From the NCBI GenBank assembly GCA_934045075.1, contig OW203736.1, positions 9,129,109 through 9,193,108 on the forward strand: a stretch of DNA of 64,000 nucleotides. Direction: 5' to 3'. Positions 51,976-62,644 of the stretch are shown here, piece by piece. This DNA comes from Yponomeuta sedellus (lineage: Eukaryota; Arthropoda; Insecta; Lepidoptera; Yponomeutidae). How positions within the stretch are numbered: position 1 is the first letter of the stretch; each line of letters starts with the position of its first letter. Both the position numbers and the translations under genes were made by a program. The notes beneath the pieces were generated by a model. The model was not told the origin of the DNA. It ran no database searches and saw nothing but the letters and a program-made list of their open reading frames with translations.

Positions 51976-53166
51976 TTGTCTGCCTTATCAAACCTGAATG
52001 CAAAGGTTTCAGCGTGGGACCCAATCCTAATATGCATTTTTATGCGTAAAATAGATACTCAGACGGCGCAAGCATACCAGCTGGAGCGGGATGCCAAGGT
52101 AGAGCCGAAGGTAGTAAATTTTATAGCCTACCTAGAGAAAAGGGCATTGGCGATGGAGAATGCGGAGCCCACCCACGACAAGCCAGCATGTTCGGGAAAG
52201 ATAGATAATGCTGTTGCTGTAAGGCGAGAGAAGAAAGGATGCCACTATTGTAAGTTGGACGAACATAAATTATATGCATGCAAAACCTTTAAAACACTGC
52301 CTAGTGCAGACAGAATTGCCTTTGCACAAAAAACCGGGCTGTGCAATATTTGTTTAAATATTCATCCTGGCAGATGTCGGTTTCACTTTCGATGCAGTCA
52401 ATGCAAGAAACCTCATCATTCATTATTGCATCGCGATGAGGTGAAACCAGAGCCCGTTATAATGTTGTCAGGCGACAATGCTAACAGCGTTTTAATTCCC
52501 ACAGTTCGTATAAAACTTTATGCAAAGGACGACAGAGAGGTGCACATAAAGGCCATTTTGGACTCCGCCTCTCAAGCATCATTAATAACTAGCAAAGCTG
52601 TACAAGTGCTGGGTGTGACACCTGTGCGAGATCACACAAATATCATAGGTGTCACGAATAGTAAAAATCCGAGCCAATACTCAGTGCCGCTCGAAGTTCA
52701 CTCATTGAAGTCAACGTTTAAGGCCCTTATTAATTGTCACGTGGTAGACAAGATAACCTGCCAACTACCTCAAGACAAGCTAGACCGAGCTTCCATAAAT
52801 ATACCCCAAGGCATTGAGTTGGCTGATGAAGAGTTCCACAAACCTTCAGATATAAATATGTTGATCGGTGCCGTCGTATTCTTTCAGGCCTTGCAACCAA
52901 TAGTAACTATGACGCAGAGCGCATTGCCAGCTTCAGGTACCGCGCATCCACCAAATTGCGTGTTGCAACGCTCAAACTGCGCATCGCAGCTGCAGCCGCA
53001 ACCTGAGCGTCAACAGTCTTCATATTCAACCAAAAAGGGGCAAGGAACCTTAAGTATTATTAACACTAAGTTTGGACACATCATAGCTGGTGGCCTGCCG
53101 CCAAAAAAGGTAAATAAAATAATTTCGCTTGTTTGCACGAGTGTGTTGGCATTGTCTTCGTCTTGA
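51976..53166 (+). CDS. BEL-1 Gag C-terminus and aspartic protease
   Basis: Starts in gag (SNLNAKVSAWDPILICIFMR) and continues to a Cys/His-rich segment (GCHYCKLDEHKLYACKTF, GLCNICLNIHPGRC, CSQCKKPHHSLLH). The DUF1758 protease (IKAILDSASQASLITSKAVQ) follows, where the family active site is D(S/T)GS; here it reads DSASQ, normal for BEL. It ends DEEFHKPSDINMLIGAVVFF and a Ser/Gln-rich run, with GTLSIINTKFGHIIAGGLPP. The frame is clean over 396 codons. After 53166 the sequence jumps to a short pol remnant. Confidence 0.88.
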   Translation: MSALSNLNAKVSAWDPILICIFMRKIDTQTAQAYQLERDAKVEPKVVNFIAYLEKRALAMENAEPTHDKPACSGKIDNAVAVRREKKGCHYCKLDEHKLYACKTFKTLPSADRIAFAQKTGLCNICLNIHPGRCRFHFRCSQCKKPHHSLLHRDEVKPEPVIMLSGDNANSVLIPTVRIKLYAKDDREVHIKAILDSASQASLITSKAVQVLGVTPVRDHTNIIGVTNSKNPSQYSVPLEVHSLKSTFKALINCHVVDKITCQLPQDKLDRASINIPQGIELADEEFHKPSDINMLIGAVVFFQALQPIVTMTQSALPASGTAHPPNCVLQRSNCASQLQPQPERQQSSYSTKKGQGTLSIINTKFGHIIAGGLPPKKVNKIISLVCTSVLALSSS

Positions 53167-53279
53167 CAGTGGTGTTTTGCGGCCTAAAGTGCCAAGTTGC
53201 TAGCTTTAGGTCACCTTACATTGCACAAATGGTCATCTAACTGCGAAATTCTTTTGCACGGTACAAATTTGCACGAAAG

Positions 53280-53700
53280 ACAGTTAGATAAAGTGCGTTT
53301 AAAAAGACTATTTGAATTATTAAGGCGCTTTGGCTTAAAGATCTTGACGCGAATCAAGAATGTTTTCTTATAAATGGTCAACAAAGGGGCAGATTTTATT
53401 TTAATTGGTCTTCAATTTTTTCCTTTAGTTATAAAAGCCAAGGTTCTAATACAACAGTTGTGGTGCGAAAAGATTGGCTGGGATACCAGTCCACCTCAGT
53501 AAATACAAAAGATAAACAATTTTGCCAATAGCTTATTAGATATAAAAGAAATATTCAGGTTCTCGATACAGCTGAGAATGTTCAACCGACAGAATTCTTG
53601 GACGCGAGCAGCTTCACGGCTTGCGAGTACCCGCGTGTGGTTGATAAAACAGGTAATGTAATACACTATCTTTTACTCTGTTCTAAACCAAGACTCAATC
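53280..53700 (+). pseudogene. BEL-1 pol remnant
   Basis: Fragments DKVRLKRLFELLRRFGLK and KVLIQQLWCEKIGWDTSPP are recognisable as the short region between reverse transcriptase and RNase H in BEL pol (compare AKIFLQELWRSGKNWDE in BEL-2). Reverse transcriptase and integrase motifs are not found, so a large internal deletion removed most of pol. Confidence 0.6.
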
Positions 53701-54411
53701 TATAACTTCTAGGGATCTTATATTTCTCAAAGAGCAAAATCTCCTTCTCTGTACTGGCTGGTAGTGCGAATTGATCAGAGATCAGAGCCTTGAAAGTTGC
53801 TGCACGAAATAGTAAAGTTTATACCCGTTCACTATTCGGTGTATGTCCAGTATTTGTATAATTAAGTTTCCTAATAGGTGATCCTGATCAGTCAGTATAG
53901 GCAGCTTTAGCTTATAAGATATTTTCTGCTTTCATTTGTGGTAATGTCAACTGTCATATAATGTATATAGGTTCTTGTGGGTAATTACTTATATTTATTA
54001 AAAAGTTTAATTGAACTTTTTGAGACTAAAAGGTTATTCTTACCGAGAATTTGATAAAGAAAAAAAAATCAACCAAAACAGAATAACTCACATGTACTTA
54101 TAAGCCTAAAGGGCGTGTGTTCACACAGTTAAATGTAAAAATAGTTCTGGCATCTATAGTTCTAGAATTACTTATGTAACCCTTGTGTATTTACTAATGA
54201 TAAAATAGATTTAATTCATTTCGAGATTTTCTCAGGAACATGAACTTAGGTTTCATAGATTTAAATTAAGTTTGCTATAAGTTGAAATGCATTCCTTTAA
54301 AAGGTTTATGTGTGTGTGAACACGTGTACAATGAAAAAAACTTAATCAATTTCTTTTCATGTTTAGTTAATATATCGCTTATGTATCTCAAGACTCCTTG
54401 AGGCCGCAGCA
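53701..54411. other. BEL-1 3' non-coding region
   Basis: AT-rich with no coding support. Contains a stretch just before the 3' LTR (CTTGAGGCCGCAGCA) that could hold the polypurine primer. Confidence 0.4.
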
Positions 54412-54590
54412 TGTTGGCAACCCAACAAAGCAAGAGCTTTACATGTTTTGTAGCTGTGGCAACATTATGATTTCTCTTCTGTGTTACCGTTGCGCTACAA
54501 TGACGTACTAAATTATAATACAATTATTTAATATGTGAAGATAGTGTTTCCGTGCTCCAAACCCTCCACAAGTCAGTCCAGACCTCTACA
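54412..54590 (+). repeat. BEL-1 3' LTR
   Basis: 179 bases. It lacks single- and two-base segments relative to the 5' LTR, plus one substitution. Confidence 0.93.
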
Positions 54591-55380
54591 GTATCCAGAG
54601 CCGCAAAACAAAAAAAAAACCTACGAGTTCATTCGGGGAATCCCCAAGAATAATGTTCAGTCTAGTTTATTGTTTTGTCTCTTTTTACAGTAAAGGATTT
54701 TACTATCGCTGTCTTACTCACACTATAAATAGAAAAAAACTGCTTTTTCTTACTTACTACTACGTACTAAAGCGGCGCGTAGTTAATTTCTTGTAAGAAT
54801 TTTAGCGTGTGCGTGAAAATCTTAAATGGAAGTTCCTCTGAAGAAGAAGGCTTATAGCCATGGATATCGTCGGGAATGGGAGGTAATGGAAGAGTTTAAA
54901 AATTGGCTGAGACCTGTGAGTTCTGATCAAAATAAGGCCTTCTGTTTACTATGCCATACAGAAATGTTTGCAAAAATTGGTGATTTGCGTAGGCACGCTG
55001 AGACTAAAAAACATAAAAATAAATCTGAAGCTTTATTAAAAAATCGGCAAATTTGTTTTGATGCTATGCCAAAGGAAAATTTTAATAAATGCCGAAAAGC
55101 AGAAGGGAAATTAGCGTTGTTTATTACAGAACACAGTTCAATTTCTACACTTGATCATCTAACCGATCTATGTAAAGATATATTTGGTGATTCAAAAGCT
55201 GTAATCGATCTAAAACTACACAGAACCAAATGTACTCAAGTTATTAATCAAGTGGTGGCACCACATTTTAAAGAAGATCTTTCAAAAGATATCGGAAAAC
55301 AAAAATACAGCATTATTCTTGATGAATCCACCGATATCAGCGTGACAAAGTTTATGGGGATCATTGTGAGATATTATAGC

Positions 55381-55385
55381 TTGAC
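55381..55385. repeat. Target-site duplication of BEL-2, left copy
   Basis: TTGAC, repeated at 61136-61140. Joining across it restores the hAT reading frame. Confidence 0.92.
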
Positions 55386-55526
55386 TATTTCAAGTGGTTT
55401 ATCAATAAAACCAATATTTTAACATTTTTCACTTCTTTTGTAATCTGACATTCTTGTTATAAGTAATTTTCATGACAAGATCAAAATGTAAAAAAATAAT
55501 AATGTTATCGCAAGGAGTTGGGAACA
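55386..55526 (-). repeat. BEL-2 3' LTR
   Basis: 141 bases; on the minus strand it begins TGTTCCCAACTCC and ends CACTTGAAATA. Confidence 0.9.
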
Positions 55527-55547
55527 AGCTCACCTCGCTTCAAGATG

Positions 55548-55814
55548 CTACTCCTCATTTGGCCGACTCACCAACACAACCAACCTGTTAGCAGGCATAC
55601 GTATCACGTTGCCTTTGGTTGCAATCTCTGCCGAACGCACTCGCCCGTCACGACCAGGACAGACCGTTACTACCTTGCCTCTCGGCCATACGTTTCTAGG
55701 AGAACCTTTATCCGCTACTAAAACTATATCCCCTACGCGCACCGGGCTCCCAACATCGTTTGTCCATCGGGAACGAGCTTAAAGGCTTGGGAGGTATTCG
55801 CGTACCCAGCGAGA
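55548..55814 (-). pseudogene. BEL-2 DUF5641 domain (pol C-terminus)
   Basis: MRVGDIVLVADKGSPRNVWP, RGKVVTVCPGRDGRVRSAEI and MPANRLVVLV match the DUF5641 domain that closes BEL pol after integrase. A frame break near 55742-55815 separates it from the integrase frame. Its end is within 25 bases of the 3' LTR. Confidence 0.8.
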
Positions 55815-57560
55815 TCAGAATCTATCTACCAGCCGTTGCGCAAGTCTCCACTGCTTTCGAAGGTGTAGATCTTCGTCAGAGAATACTCCAGGACAAGGTA
55901 AAGGGTTCGATGAACCGATTAAAAAATGATTTGATGTGAGACCTTCTTCATCGCTAATATCCAACGAAACATGGGTTAACGGTCTGCTATTTACAATATT
56001 TTCGGCTACAATTAGAAGTGTGAGCAGAACTTCTTCTCTAGGGGTTTGGGTGTGCAAAGTGGAAGAAAGAGCCGTTTTTACCGATCGAACTAATCTTTCC
56101 CACACTCCACCCATATGAGGAGCTTTGGGTGGATTGAAAGTCCATTTAACTCCAAGACCATTTACATTCTGCGCCATTTGTCTATCACTTAAGAGGTCTC
56201 GAATAGCCTTCCTCAATTCCTTGTCAGCACTCCGGAAGTTCGTTCCATTGTCCGAATGGATCTGTCTCGGAAATCCACGACGAGCTGCCATCCTTCTAAT
56301 GGCCAAAATAGCAGAATCCATCGATAGCGACGCAGCCAATTCGAGATGTACCGCCCGAGTACTAAAACACGTGAAGATTACGCCCCAACGTTTCTCTCTC
56401 CTCCGACCAATAGCGACCATCATGGGGCCAAAAAGATCAAGGCCGCAATAAGTAAAGGGTCTGCAACGCTGCTGTAATCGGAATTCTGGAAGAGCGCCCA
56501 TCATTGGTTGAGCAGGTTTGCAACGTTTGGCTTTACAGGTCACACAGCTGTTAATCATAGCTCTCACGGTGGTTCTTAGTCCGAACATGTAAAATCGCTG
56601 GCGGAGTTCATTGTATAAAGTTTCCACATTATTGTGTCCTAATTTCCTGTGATAGTACTCGATAATTAGACGGGCAACAATGTGACGTGCGTCTAATACT
56701 ATAGGTTTTCTAATTTCTTCGGGAAGATCGGTACTAAACTCCAACCGACTTTTTGCCACCAACAAGCCGTCAACATTCAGTTCCGGATTTAGTTTTAACA
56801 ACTTGCTATGGGACTTCAAATTTTCCTTCCTTTTTAGAGCGGTAATCTCATGTTGGAACATCTCCTGCTGAGCTTGCTTTATAACTAACTTCTCTGCTAG
56901 TTTTTCCAGGTCTGGTGTCACTATCAACTCAGTAGATTTCTTACGACAATATTTATCGATGAACAGTAAGACGTAACATAAGCTCCTCAAGAGGCGTCGC
57001 CAGTTTGAGAATCGCTCAACGGATATCAACTTCTGTTCCTCATTAATTTGCGTCACATCCTCCTGTTCCATTTCTGAAGCTTCCATTTCGGGTTCTGGCA
57101 TCATTTGGGGCCAATTTTCTTCCGGGAGGCGAAGGAAATCAGGACCACTGAGCCACCTGTCACTTACATTATCTTTAGCCCTTGTCGCTTCATCAGCAAC
57201 ATTGATTTTTCCGGGTAACCATCTCCATTCAGGTGGCTTAGTCAGTTCATCAATTTCGGACAGACGGTTGGATATGAAAACTTTGTTTTTCCGAGGGTTG
57301 TTATTGATCCAATACCAGACAATCTTAGAATCCGTCCAAAAATATCTTTTCTGAACCACAAGTGACTGTTCCTTGACTACAGTATTTCCAAGTCGAGCTC
57401 CCATCAAAGCTGCCTGTAGCTCTAGCCTAGGTATCGTGGCGGTTTTCAAAGGAGCCACTCGACACTTGCGTATGATAAATGATACCTGACCATTTTTACA
57501 CAAATAGATTACGCAAGCGTAGGCCTCTTCGGAAACATCGACAAAAACATGCAGCTGCAT
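55815..57560 (-). CDS. BEL-2 RNase H and integrase
   Basis: An open frame of 581 codons. RNase H: HVFVDVSEEAYACVIYL, TIPRLELQAALMGARLGNTV, FWTDSKIVWYWINN. The linker carries the usual KPPEWRWLPGKINVADEATR. Integrase: zinc-binding segment (YYHRKLGHNNVETLYNELRQ, CVTCKAKRC) and core with Asp (YCGLDLFGPMMVAIGRRREK), Asp (QIHSDNGTNFRSADKELRKA) and Glu (PHMGGVWERLVRSVKTAL). It ends within the C-terminal region NHFLIGSSNPLPCPG. It inserts the element cDNA into chromosomes. This is the best preserved coding part of BEL-2; the initiator used here is only the first ATG in frame, since the true protein is a polyprotein. Confidence 0.9.
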   Translation of the reverse strand: MQLHVFVDVSEEAYACVIYLCKNGQVSFIIRKCRVAPLKTATIPRLELQAALMGARLGNTVVKEQSLVVQKRYFWTDSKIVWYWINNNPRKNKVFISNRLSEIDELTKPPEWRWLPGKINVADEATRAKDNVSDRWLSGPDFLRLPEENWPQMMPEPEMEASEMEQEDVTQINEEQKLISVERFSNWRRLLRSLCYVLLFIDKYCRKKSTELIVTPDLEKLAEKLVIKQAQQEMFQHEITALKRKENLKSHSKLLKLNPELNVDGLLVAKSRLEFSTDLPEEIRKPIVLDARHIVARLIIEYYHRKLGHNNVETLYNELRQRFYMFGLRTTVRAMINSCVTCKAKRCKPAQPMMGALPEFRLQQRCRPFTYCGLDLFGPMMVAIGRRREKRWGVIFTCFSTRAVHLELAASLSMDSAILAIRRMAARRGFPRQIHSDNGTNFRSADKELRKAIRDLLSDRQMAQNVNGLGVKWTFNPPKAPHMGGVWERLVRSVKTALSSTLHTQTPREEVLLTLLIVAENIVNSRPLTHVSLDISDEEGLTSNHFLIGSSNPLPCPGVFSDEDLHLRKQWRLAQRLVDRF

Positions 57561-58989
57561 ATTGTCATCTCAGTAAACCCATAGAAACTAGGAACACTAA
57601 ATCCTTCAAGCTTCTTTAAGTTGTTTACCCACTGGAACCAACGCTGCGCCATCATATCATCAATCTGCTCGTCCCAATTCTTACCGCTACGCCACAGTTC
57701 TTGAAGAAAAATCTTCGCCTTTATAATAAAGGGACATATCAAGCCAAGTGGATCAAAAACTGACATCACTACCTTTAGGATTTCTCGTTTGGTTGGATTT
57801 CTCAAGCTATCAACAACCCTTTTATCTACTTTCTTCAAACTTAAGTCGAATCCCAACGTGTCACTTTCTGGTTTCCAGTTCATACCAAGAGTCCTCTCCA
57901 CTTCACTGGAGTGCTGCAATAGGCTGACAGTATCATTTTTAGTTGACTGTGGTAATATTGAAGGTCTATTGGATACCCAACCTCGAATTTCAAATCCTCC
58001 TGCTTTGTGAATCATCGATACGTCTTTTAAGAGCTGGGCAGCCTCCTCCTCGGTTTTTACAGAATCCAGATAATCGTCTACGTAATGGCGTCTATTGACA
58101 GCTTCTACGGCTCGGGGATGAGTGACGGCAAAATCTTCAGCATTCCGTCTCAAAATATGTGCAGAATAAATATATGTAAAATATATGGGACGATTTCGCG
58201 CCAAAAATCATCGATGTCATGCGAAAGATACGTGGAGGGTTAAACCTATCCATGCCACGCCACAAGAAACACTGGGCATAGCCAAGGAAGATCAGAATCT
58301 TCCTTGGCTATCTTCACCTGCATAAACATTTCTCGAATATCTCCTGTTATCGCCACTTCATGCTCCCTAAATCGCAATAAAACGCCAACGAGAGAATTTA
58401 GTAAATCAGGACCAGCAAGAAGTTCAGTATTTACAGAAACTCCTTTCGTTTCTGCTTTAGCGTCGTAAACAAGTCGTAATTTTCCAGGCTTGTTGGGATT
58501 TCTCACCCCAAAATGTGGAAGAAACCATACTCGACCTGACGGAACCCCTGGAACCTCTTCAGCATAATTCTTTTCAAGCATGTTCTGGACTTGCTTCGTA
58601 TAATCTACAGCAAAGCAAGCATCAGAGTCCATTATCTTCTCTATTGTCCGTAAGCGAATTTCCGCGTTTCTTCTATTATTGGGAAACTCTACGTCGTCTG
58701 ATTTCCACAGCAAGCCAGTCTCCCACCTGTCTCCAATCTTCTTGGACTTGGTATCTAAGATGTGCAAAGCACGATGTTCATCAGGGGAGTAACGTTGGAC
58801 GTCCTGGTACTTTATCCCTATACTGTCAAGTCTGAAGTAATCCTGAATATGAGTATACATTTCGTCATCATCGTACAAATGACTAGAGGTTTCAAACTTG
58901 CGTTCTGTTATCGATGACGAAAATCCATGCAACACCCAACCAAGTAATGTACGTACGTGATGCAACTGGCTCAAATTTCTTTCTTTCAC
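57509..58989 (-). pseudogene. BEL-2 reverse transcriptase, frameshifted
   Basis: The first part (58989-58246) runs from the protease-RT linker into the RT: QVQNMLEKNYAEEVPGV, RVWFLPHFGVRNPNKPGKLR, LLAGPDLLNSLVGVLLRFRE, ITGDIREMFMQVKIAKED. There a 15-base inverted duplication (58278-58311) breaks the frame. The second part (58204-57509) has NAEDFAVTHPRAVEAVNRRH and the catalytic YVDDYLDSV near 58080-58060. FDPLGLICPFIIKAKIFLQE and LWRSGKNWDEQI lead to RNase H. The shifts at 58300-58200 and 57560 make it non-functional as read. Confidence 0.88.
58278..58311. repeat. 15-base perfect hairpin inside BEL-2 reverse transcriptase
   Basis: ATAGCCAAGGAAGAT (58278-58292), CAGA, then its complement (58297-58311). 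About 20 extra bases are present relative to the expected reading VKIAKED-x-QCFLWRG. Confidence 0.9.
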
Positions 58990-59760
58990 TCACTTCACGG
59001 CTAACAATAAGGTGCCAGTTATCCTGACCAATCAGCAAAGTTGGCTTACCCTCAAACTCAACCAAAGGTATGTCTTTAAGGTGCTCATAGGACAGCTCTG
59101 TCTTCGAGACCCTACACGAAGGAAGTGTCAATTTCTCCACTGTGCGAACTCTATCTAATCAGTGAACCCCCTCGCTCGTTCGCACTATCAAAGACACTAT
59201 TCTGCTAGACATCTCATTACCTCCACTAACTGCCCCTTGCAAACTTAATCCAACCTCAGGTCCAGTTGCTCCTATTTGATCGGTCATCTTCTTTTCTATC
59301 AAAGTAACCGTCGAACCTTCGTCGAGGAGAGCGTAAGTACTCAAAGTGCCGGCAGGACCTTCTATTTTCACCGGAAGCACCTTCAAATGCACCTTCTTTT
59401 TCTGTGTCGACCAGACATTCGCCGAAGTTTCCCCTTCCTCTCTTTCAGAAACCCGATTTTCCGTCTTGGGCTTATCCTGGTGCAATAGAGCATGGTGTCC
59501 GGACATATTGCAGACAGAACACTTTTTCTTCGATTTACAGCGATCGCGGCGATGTGCAGAACTCAGGCACCTAAACATAATCTGTGCTTGATAACCCATT
59601 CCCAACGCTTATCTATAAGCTCAGCTTTGAATTTAGGACAAGTCTTAATCGTGTGACTTACCTCTGAGAAAAATACACATCTCGTTTCTCTTGTGGGAGG
59701 GTATAGCGTTCGTCGACACGCAAGTATCACGCAACATCGTGCCACTATCAGTCGTGTCAC
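58892..59760 (-). pseudogene. BEL-2 zinc-finger, protease and linker
   Basis: Zinc-binding segment (59760-59563): CVFFSEVSHTIKTCPKF and KHRLCLGA. Next frame (59605-59159): CLSSAHRRDRCKSKKKC then CNMSGHHALLH, then a DUF1758 protease (LSTYALLDEGSTVTLIEKKM; active-site Asp in LLDEGS). Next frame (59140-58892): LPSCRVSKTELSYEHLKDIP and GKPTLLIGQDNWHLIVSRE. Frame breaks at about 59600, 59150 and 58960 separate them. The order matches BEL gag-pol. Confidence 0.85.
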
Positions 59761-59761
59761 A

Positions 59762-60906
59762 CTACTCCATCTCGTTGGTAGTTAAAAGGGTACGCGGTTT
59801 GAAAGAACTGACATGCTTATTACCCTTTAGTGGTGGTTCAATCATACCACGCTTGCATATCTCTTGAGCTTCCGACATGAGGTATTTAGCAAGCCACGTT
59901 AGTTGTGGTTGAGTTGGGCCAATTCCCTTGCTGAAGTTCAGCCAGCGAAAAAACATCGGTTCAGTCAGTTTTTTCAAAATTTCAGACACCAACTCGGGGC
60001 TATGTAAATAATCTATGTTTCCAGCTGACTGAATAGACGCTACGCAATTGTCAACCTTAGTTGCCAGAATAACTACCTCAGACCTCATGCCTGTCACTTT
60101 AGGAACTCTTTTCATTTCAGCTATTAGCCTACCTAATACTAGATCGGATCTACCAAACCTCATTTCAAGAATCTTCATAACATCCGAGGCGGAGGTGGTC
60201 GCAATCAATCGTGCAGCAACCGCCTCCCACGCCTCGCCCTGGAGACATCTCTGTAATCGGGCAAGGTTCTCCTCTTCAGAATAACGGCCTAATCTGGTCG
60301 TGACATCGTACGCGTTCTTGAAACGCAACCAATCAAGTGCATCGCCTGAAAAGGTAGGTAGGTTATTGCGAGTGAGTCGGCCCAACAGTTTATCATTATT
60401 GCCCTGCGCTAAAGTTAAAGCCGTAGCAAGTGAATTCGTCATGAAGAACAGCATCACAGTGCTTTTCATATCGTCGATCTTCTACGTTGCGATGGCCGAT
60501 CCGCGCACCCGTGCCTTCGGGCACATTGTGGCGCACCAAGATCGCCCTTGTCGTCGCACTTCTCTGCTCTCATGTGAACGTCAACGTCATGGTGAGGATC
60601 TGTACTCTCCACCCAGAGTTCGGTTCTTCCTCGAGACGCCGCAGAACTCCTACTGTGCAAACTTGCTAATTCCTCCTGCAAACGAGCTTGTACTAAGGCT
60701 TTCTCTGCCTCGATTTCCTTTCGCTTGACCTCAACGTCTTGCCGTTGAAGTTCAGCCATCTCACGTGCAGCACGCGCTTCAATAATCCGTTTTTGTGACG
60801 ACGCAGAACTGGTAAGGGACATCTCCGAAGTGGTAAGCGTAGATTTGGGCATAGTTTTATCCTGCGAATATGCGTTTTTCATTGCAATACGCTTACTTCT
60901 TCGCAT
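59762..60906 (-). pseudogene. BEL-2 Gag (DUF1759)
   Basis: Start at 60906 (MRRSKRIAMKNAYSQDKTMP). A Glu/Lys/Arg-rich coiled coil (REMAELQRQDVEVKRKEIEA) fills the first 100 residues, ending at 60466. After a frame shift the capsid-like part (60469-59762) reads RLTRNNLPTFSGDALDWLRF, YSEEENLARLQRCLQGEAWE and MFFRWLNFSKGIGPTQPQLT, typical of BEL gag. A TAG at 59762 separates it from the zinc-finger frame. Apart from the two breaks the domain set is complete. Confidence 0.85.
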
Positions 60907-60993
60907 ATCAAACTTTTTCTCCGAAAAAACTCACTGCAATTTTCCTTCGATGTTTACATCATAATATCGCTTTTCATTAACGAAGGACCAGCT

Positions 60994-61135
60994 TATTTCA
61001 AGTGGTTTATCATTAAAACCAATATTTTAACATTTTTCACTTCTTTTGTAATCTGACATTCTTGTTATAAGTAATTTTCATGACAAGATGAAAATGTAAA
61101 AAAAATAATAATGTTATCGCAAGGAGTTGGGAACA
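60994..61135 (-). repeat. BEL-2 5' LTR
   Basis: 142 bases, about 98% identical to the other LTR. Confidence 0.9.
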
Positions 61136-62636
61136 TTGACTGTATATTCAATTGTTTCTGCCTTCCTGTCTCTGGAGCCTGTGGAGAAGGCTGATGCCAA
61201 CGGACTCGTGACAGTTAGTCGTGCATCGGAACAAACAATTCCTAAACATATTGAATTTCTTATTAGAGAAACATACAAATGGTTCGCACTTTCGGCGAAG
61301 CGCCAGAAAGAGTATAAATAAATTTATAGTGTCATCAATTTCGGAGAACAACCCCTGAAAATATTAAAATTATGTGACACGCGATGGCTGTCCATTGAGC
61401 CGGCAGTAGTTAGAATTTTAAATCAATGGGAAGAGTTAAAGGTCCACTTCGAACTCAAGAAAGACAAGTGTTACACTTCAGATGTCCTATCGCGTATGTA
61501 TGCAGACGAAACAAATCGATTACATTTAATATATTTGAAAACCATTTTGAATGACATACAAACCGGTATAAAAATTTTTGAAGGAGAAAATACAGATCCT
61601 GTCAAACTATTATCGTCTTTAATGAATCTGTTAAGATCAGTCGTTACTAGTATCGTAATACCTACTGCAACTGTTACTGATAAAGATTTTTTAAGCGTTA
61701 ATGTGCGCAACCATCTTAATCCTGTTCCTTACCTTGGATATTCATTTGAAAACCATGCGCAAAAAGTAAATATACCACCAGAAAGACTAGCTGCAGTTAG
61801 AAAAAGTTGCATTGAATTTACAATTCAGTTAGCGACACAAATTCAGAATAGACTACCAACGAACTACGCCGCTCTAGAAAAAATGACTCAACTATCTAAG
61901 GAAAATACACTGAAACAAGTAAAGGATAATTCAATTACTATCCTAGCTAAGGAATTTGGATTTGACGACGAGAAGATTGATAAGATACTGAGGCAGTGGC
62001 ATGGAATTCAATTTATTCAATGGGAAGATAGTAGTGTGGATACAGTGAACTTTTGGGCTGAAGTCTCCAGATACAAAAATGCAGCTGGAATTAACATCTT
62101 TCAAGAATTAGTGGACTTGGCTATTACTGCTCTGTCGCTTCCACATTCCAATGCCGAGGTGGAGCATGTATTCAGCGTGATGAACATTGTTAAGAGCAAG
62201 TTACGCAACAGAATGTCGGCTCTTACAATGAATTCTATTTTGCTGATACGGCACCAGATGAGAATATTAAAGAAAACTTGCCACACCTACGATTTACCTG
62301 AAAATGTGATCAACAAAATCTCAAAAACAGTCAAAAAAGAAACATCAGCTGGTGAAGGTACATCACAGATGCAGACGCCTGAAAACGATAACGAAACTGA
62401 CAATGAAAATGTTACGGAGTTATTAAACTTAGTTAATTTTAATAATGAAATAAAATTATTTTAAGCCATTAAATATGTGTACCTTATTTTTTCATTATAG
62501 GCAAAATTTTACCACCATTTTACCCATGCTAAAATCTAGTGGAATTTAGCGCTATTTTCAGCTCCGATTTTTCCCAAAAATAGCGCTTTTTTGACAAGCG
62601 TTTGGTGGTTTTTTTTTCTTCCGAACGGCAACACTG

Positions 62637-62644
62637 TTCGCGAC
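62637..62644. repeat. Target-site duplication of hAT-2, right copy
   Basis: TTCGCGAC versus GTCGCGAC on the left. Confidence 0.8.

Larger units (their letters stand above)
50495..54590 (+). mobile_element. BEL/Pao retrotransposon (BEL-1), pol-deleted
   Basis: LTRs 50495-50676 and 54412-54590 differ by one substitution and two small indels. GTATC flanks both sides. The primer-binding site right after the 5' LTR contains TGGTCCTTCG, the same core as in BEL-2. gag and protease are present; most of reverse transcriptase, RNase H and integrase are absent. At 4.1 kb it is short for the family (6-8 kb). Confidence 0.9.
55386..61135 (-). mobile_element. BEL/Pao retrotransposon (BEL-2), complete structure, inside hAT-2
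   Basis: On the minus strand the 5' LTR is 60994-61135 and the 3' LTR 55386-55526. They differ by two substitutions and one base in an A-run. TTGAC flanks both. The primer-binding site next to the 5' LTR contains TGGTCCTTCG, as in BEL-1. gag, zinc fingers, protease, reverse transcriptase, RNase H, integrase and DUF5641 all follow in the expected order, with frame breaks. Confidence 0.92.
54826..62464 (+). pseudogene. hAT transposase (hAT-2), split by BEL-2
   Basis: Part 1, 54826-55385: MEVPLKKKAYSHGYRREWEV, a BED-type zinc finger (CLLCHTEM ... LRRHAETKKH), and the start of the RNase-H-like fold (KYSIILDESTDISVTKFMGI, first catalytic Asp). Part 2 resumes at 61141 directly after the BEL-2 target duplication: IVSAFLSLEPVEKADANGLV. 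Roughly 80 residues with the second Asp are missing near 61215. Then VSRASEQTIPKHIEFLIRET, a stop at 61321, LKILKLCDTRWLSIEPAVVR and a long open stretch 61496-62464 ending in the hAT dimerisation region (LPHSNAEVEHVFSVMNIVKS, MNSILLIRHQMRI). It is inactive because of the deletion, the stop and the insertion. The family is related to vertebrate ZMYM6- or SCAND3-like domesticated proteins in style. Confidence 0.85.
50343..62636 (+). mobile_element. hAT element (hAT-2) with two nested BEL/Pao elements
   Basis: Inverted ends CAGTGTTGCCG (50343-50353) and CGGCAACACTG (62626-62636) with an 8-base duplication outside. GCGCTTTTT-type subterminal motifs occur at both ends. The element encodes a plus-strand transposase (54826 onward, resuming at 61141). 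Without the two LTR elements (50495-54590 and 55386-61135) it is about 2.4 kb, a normal hAT size. Confidence 0.88.
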
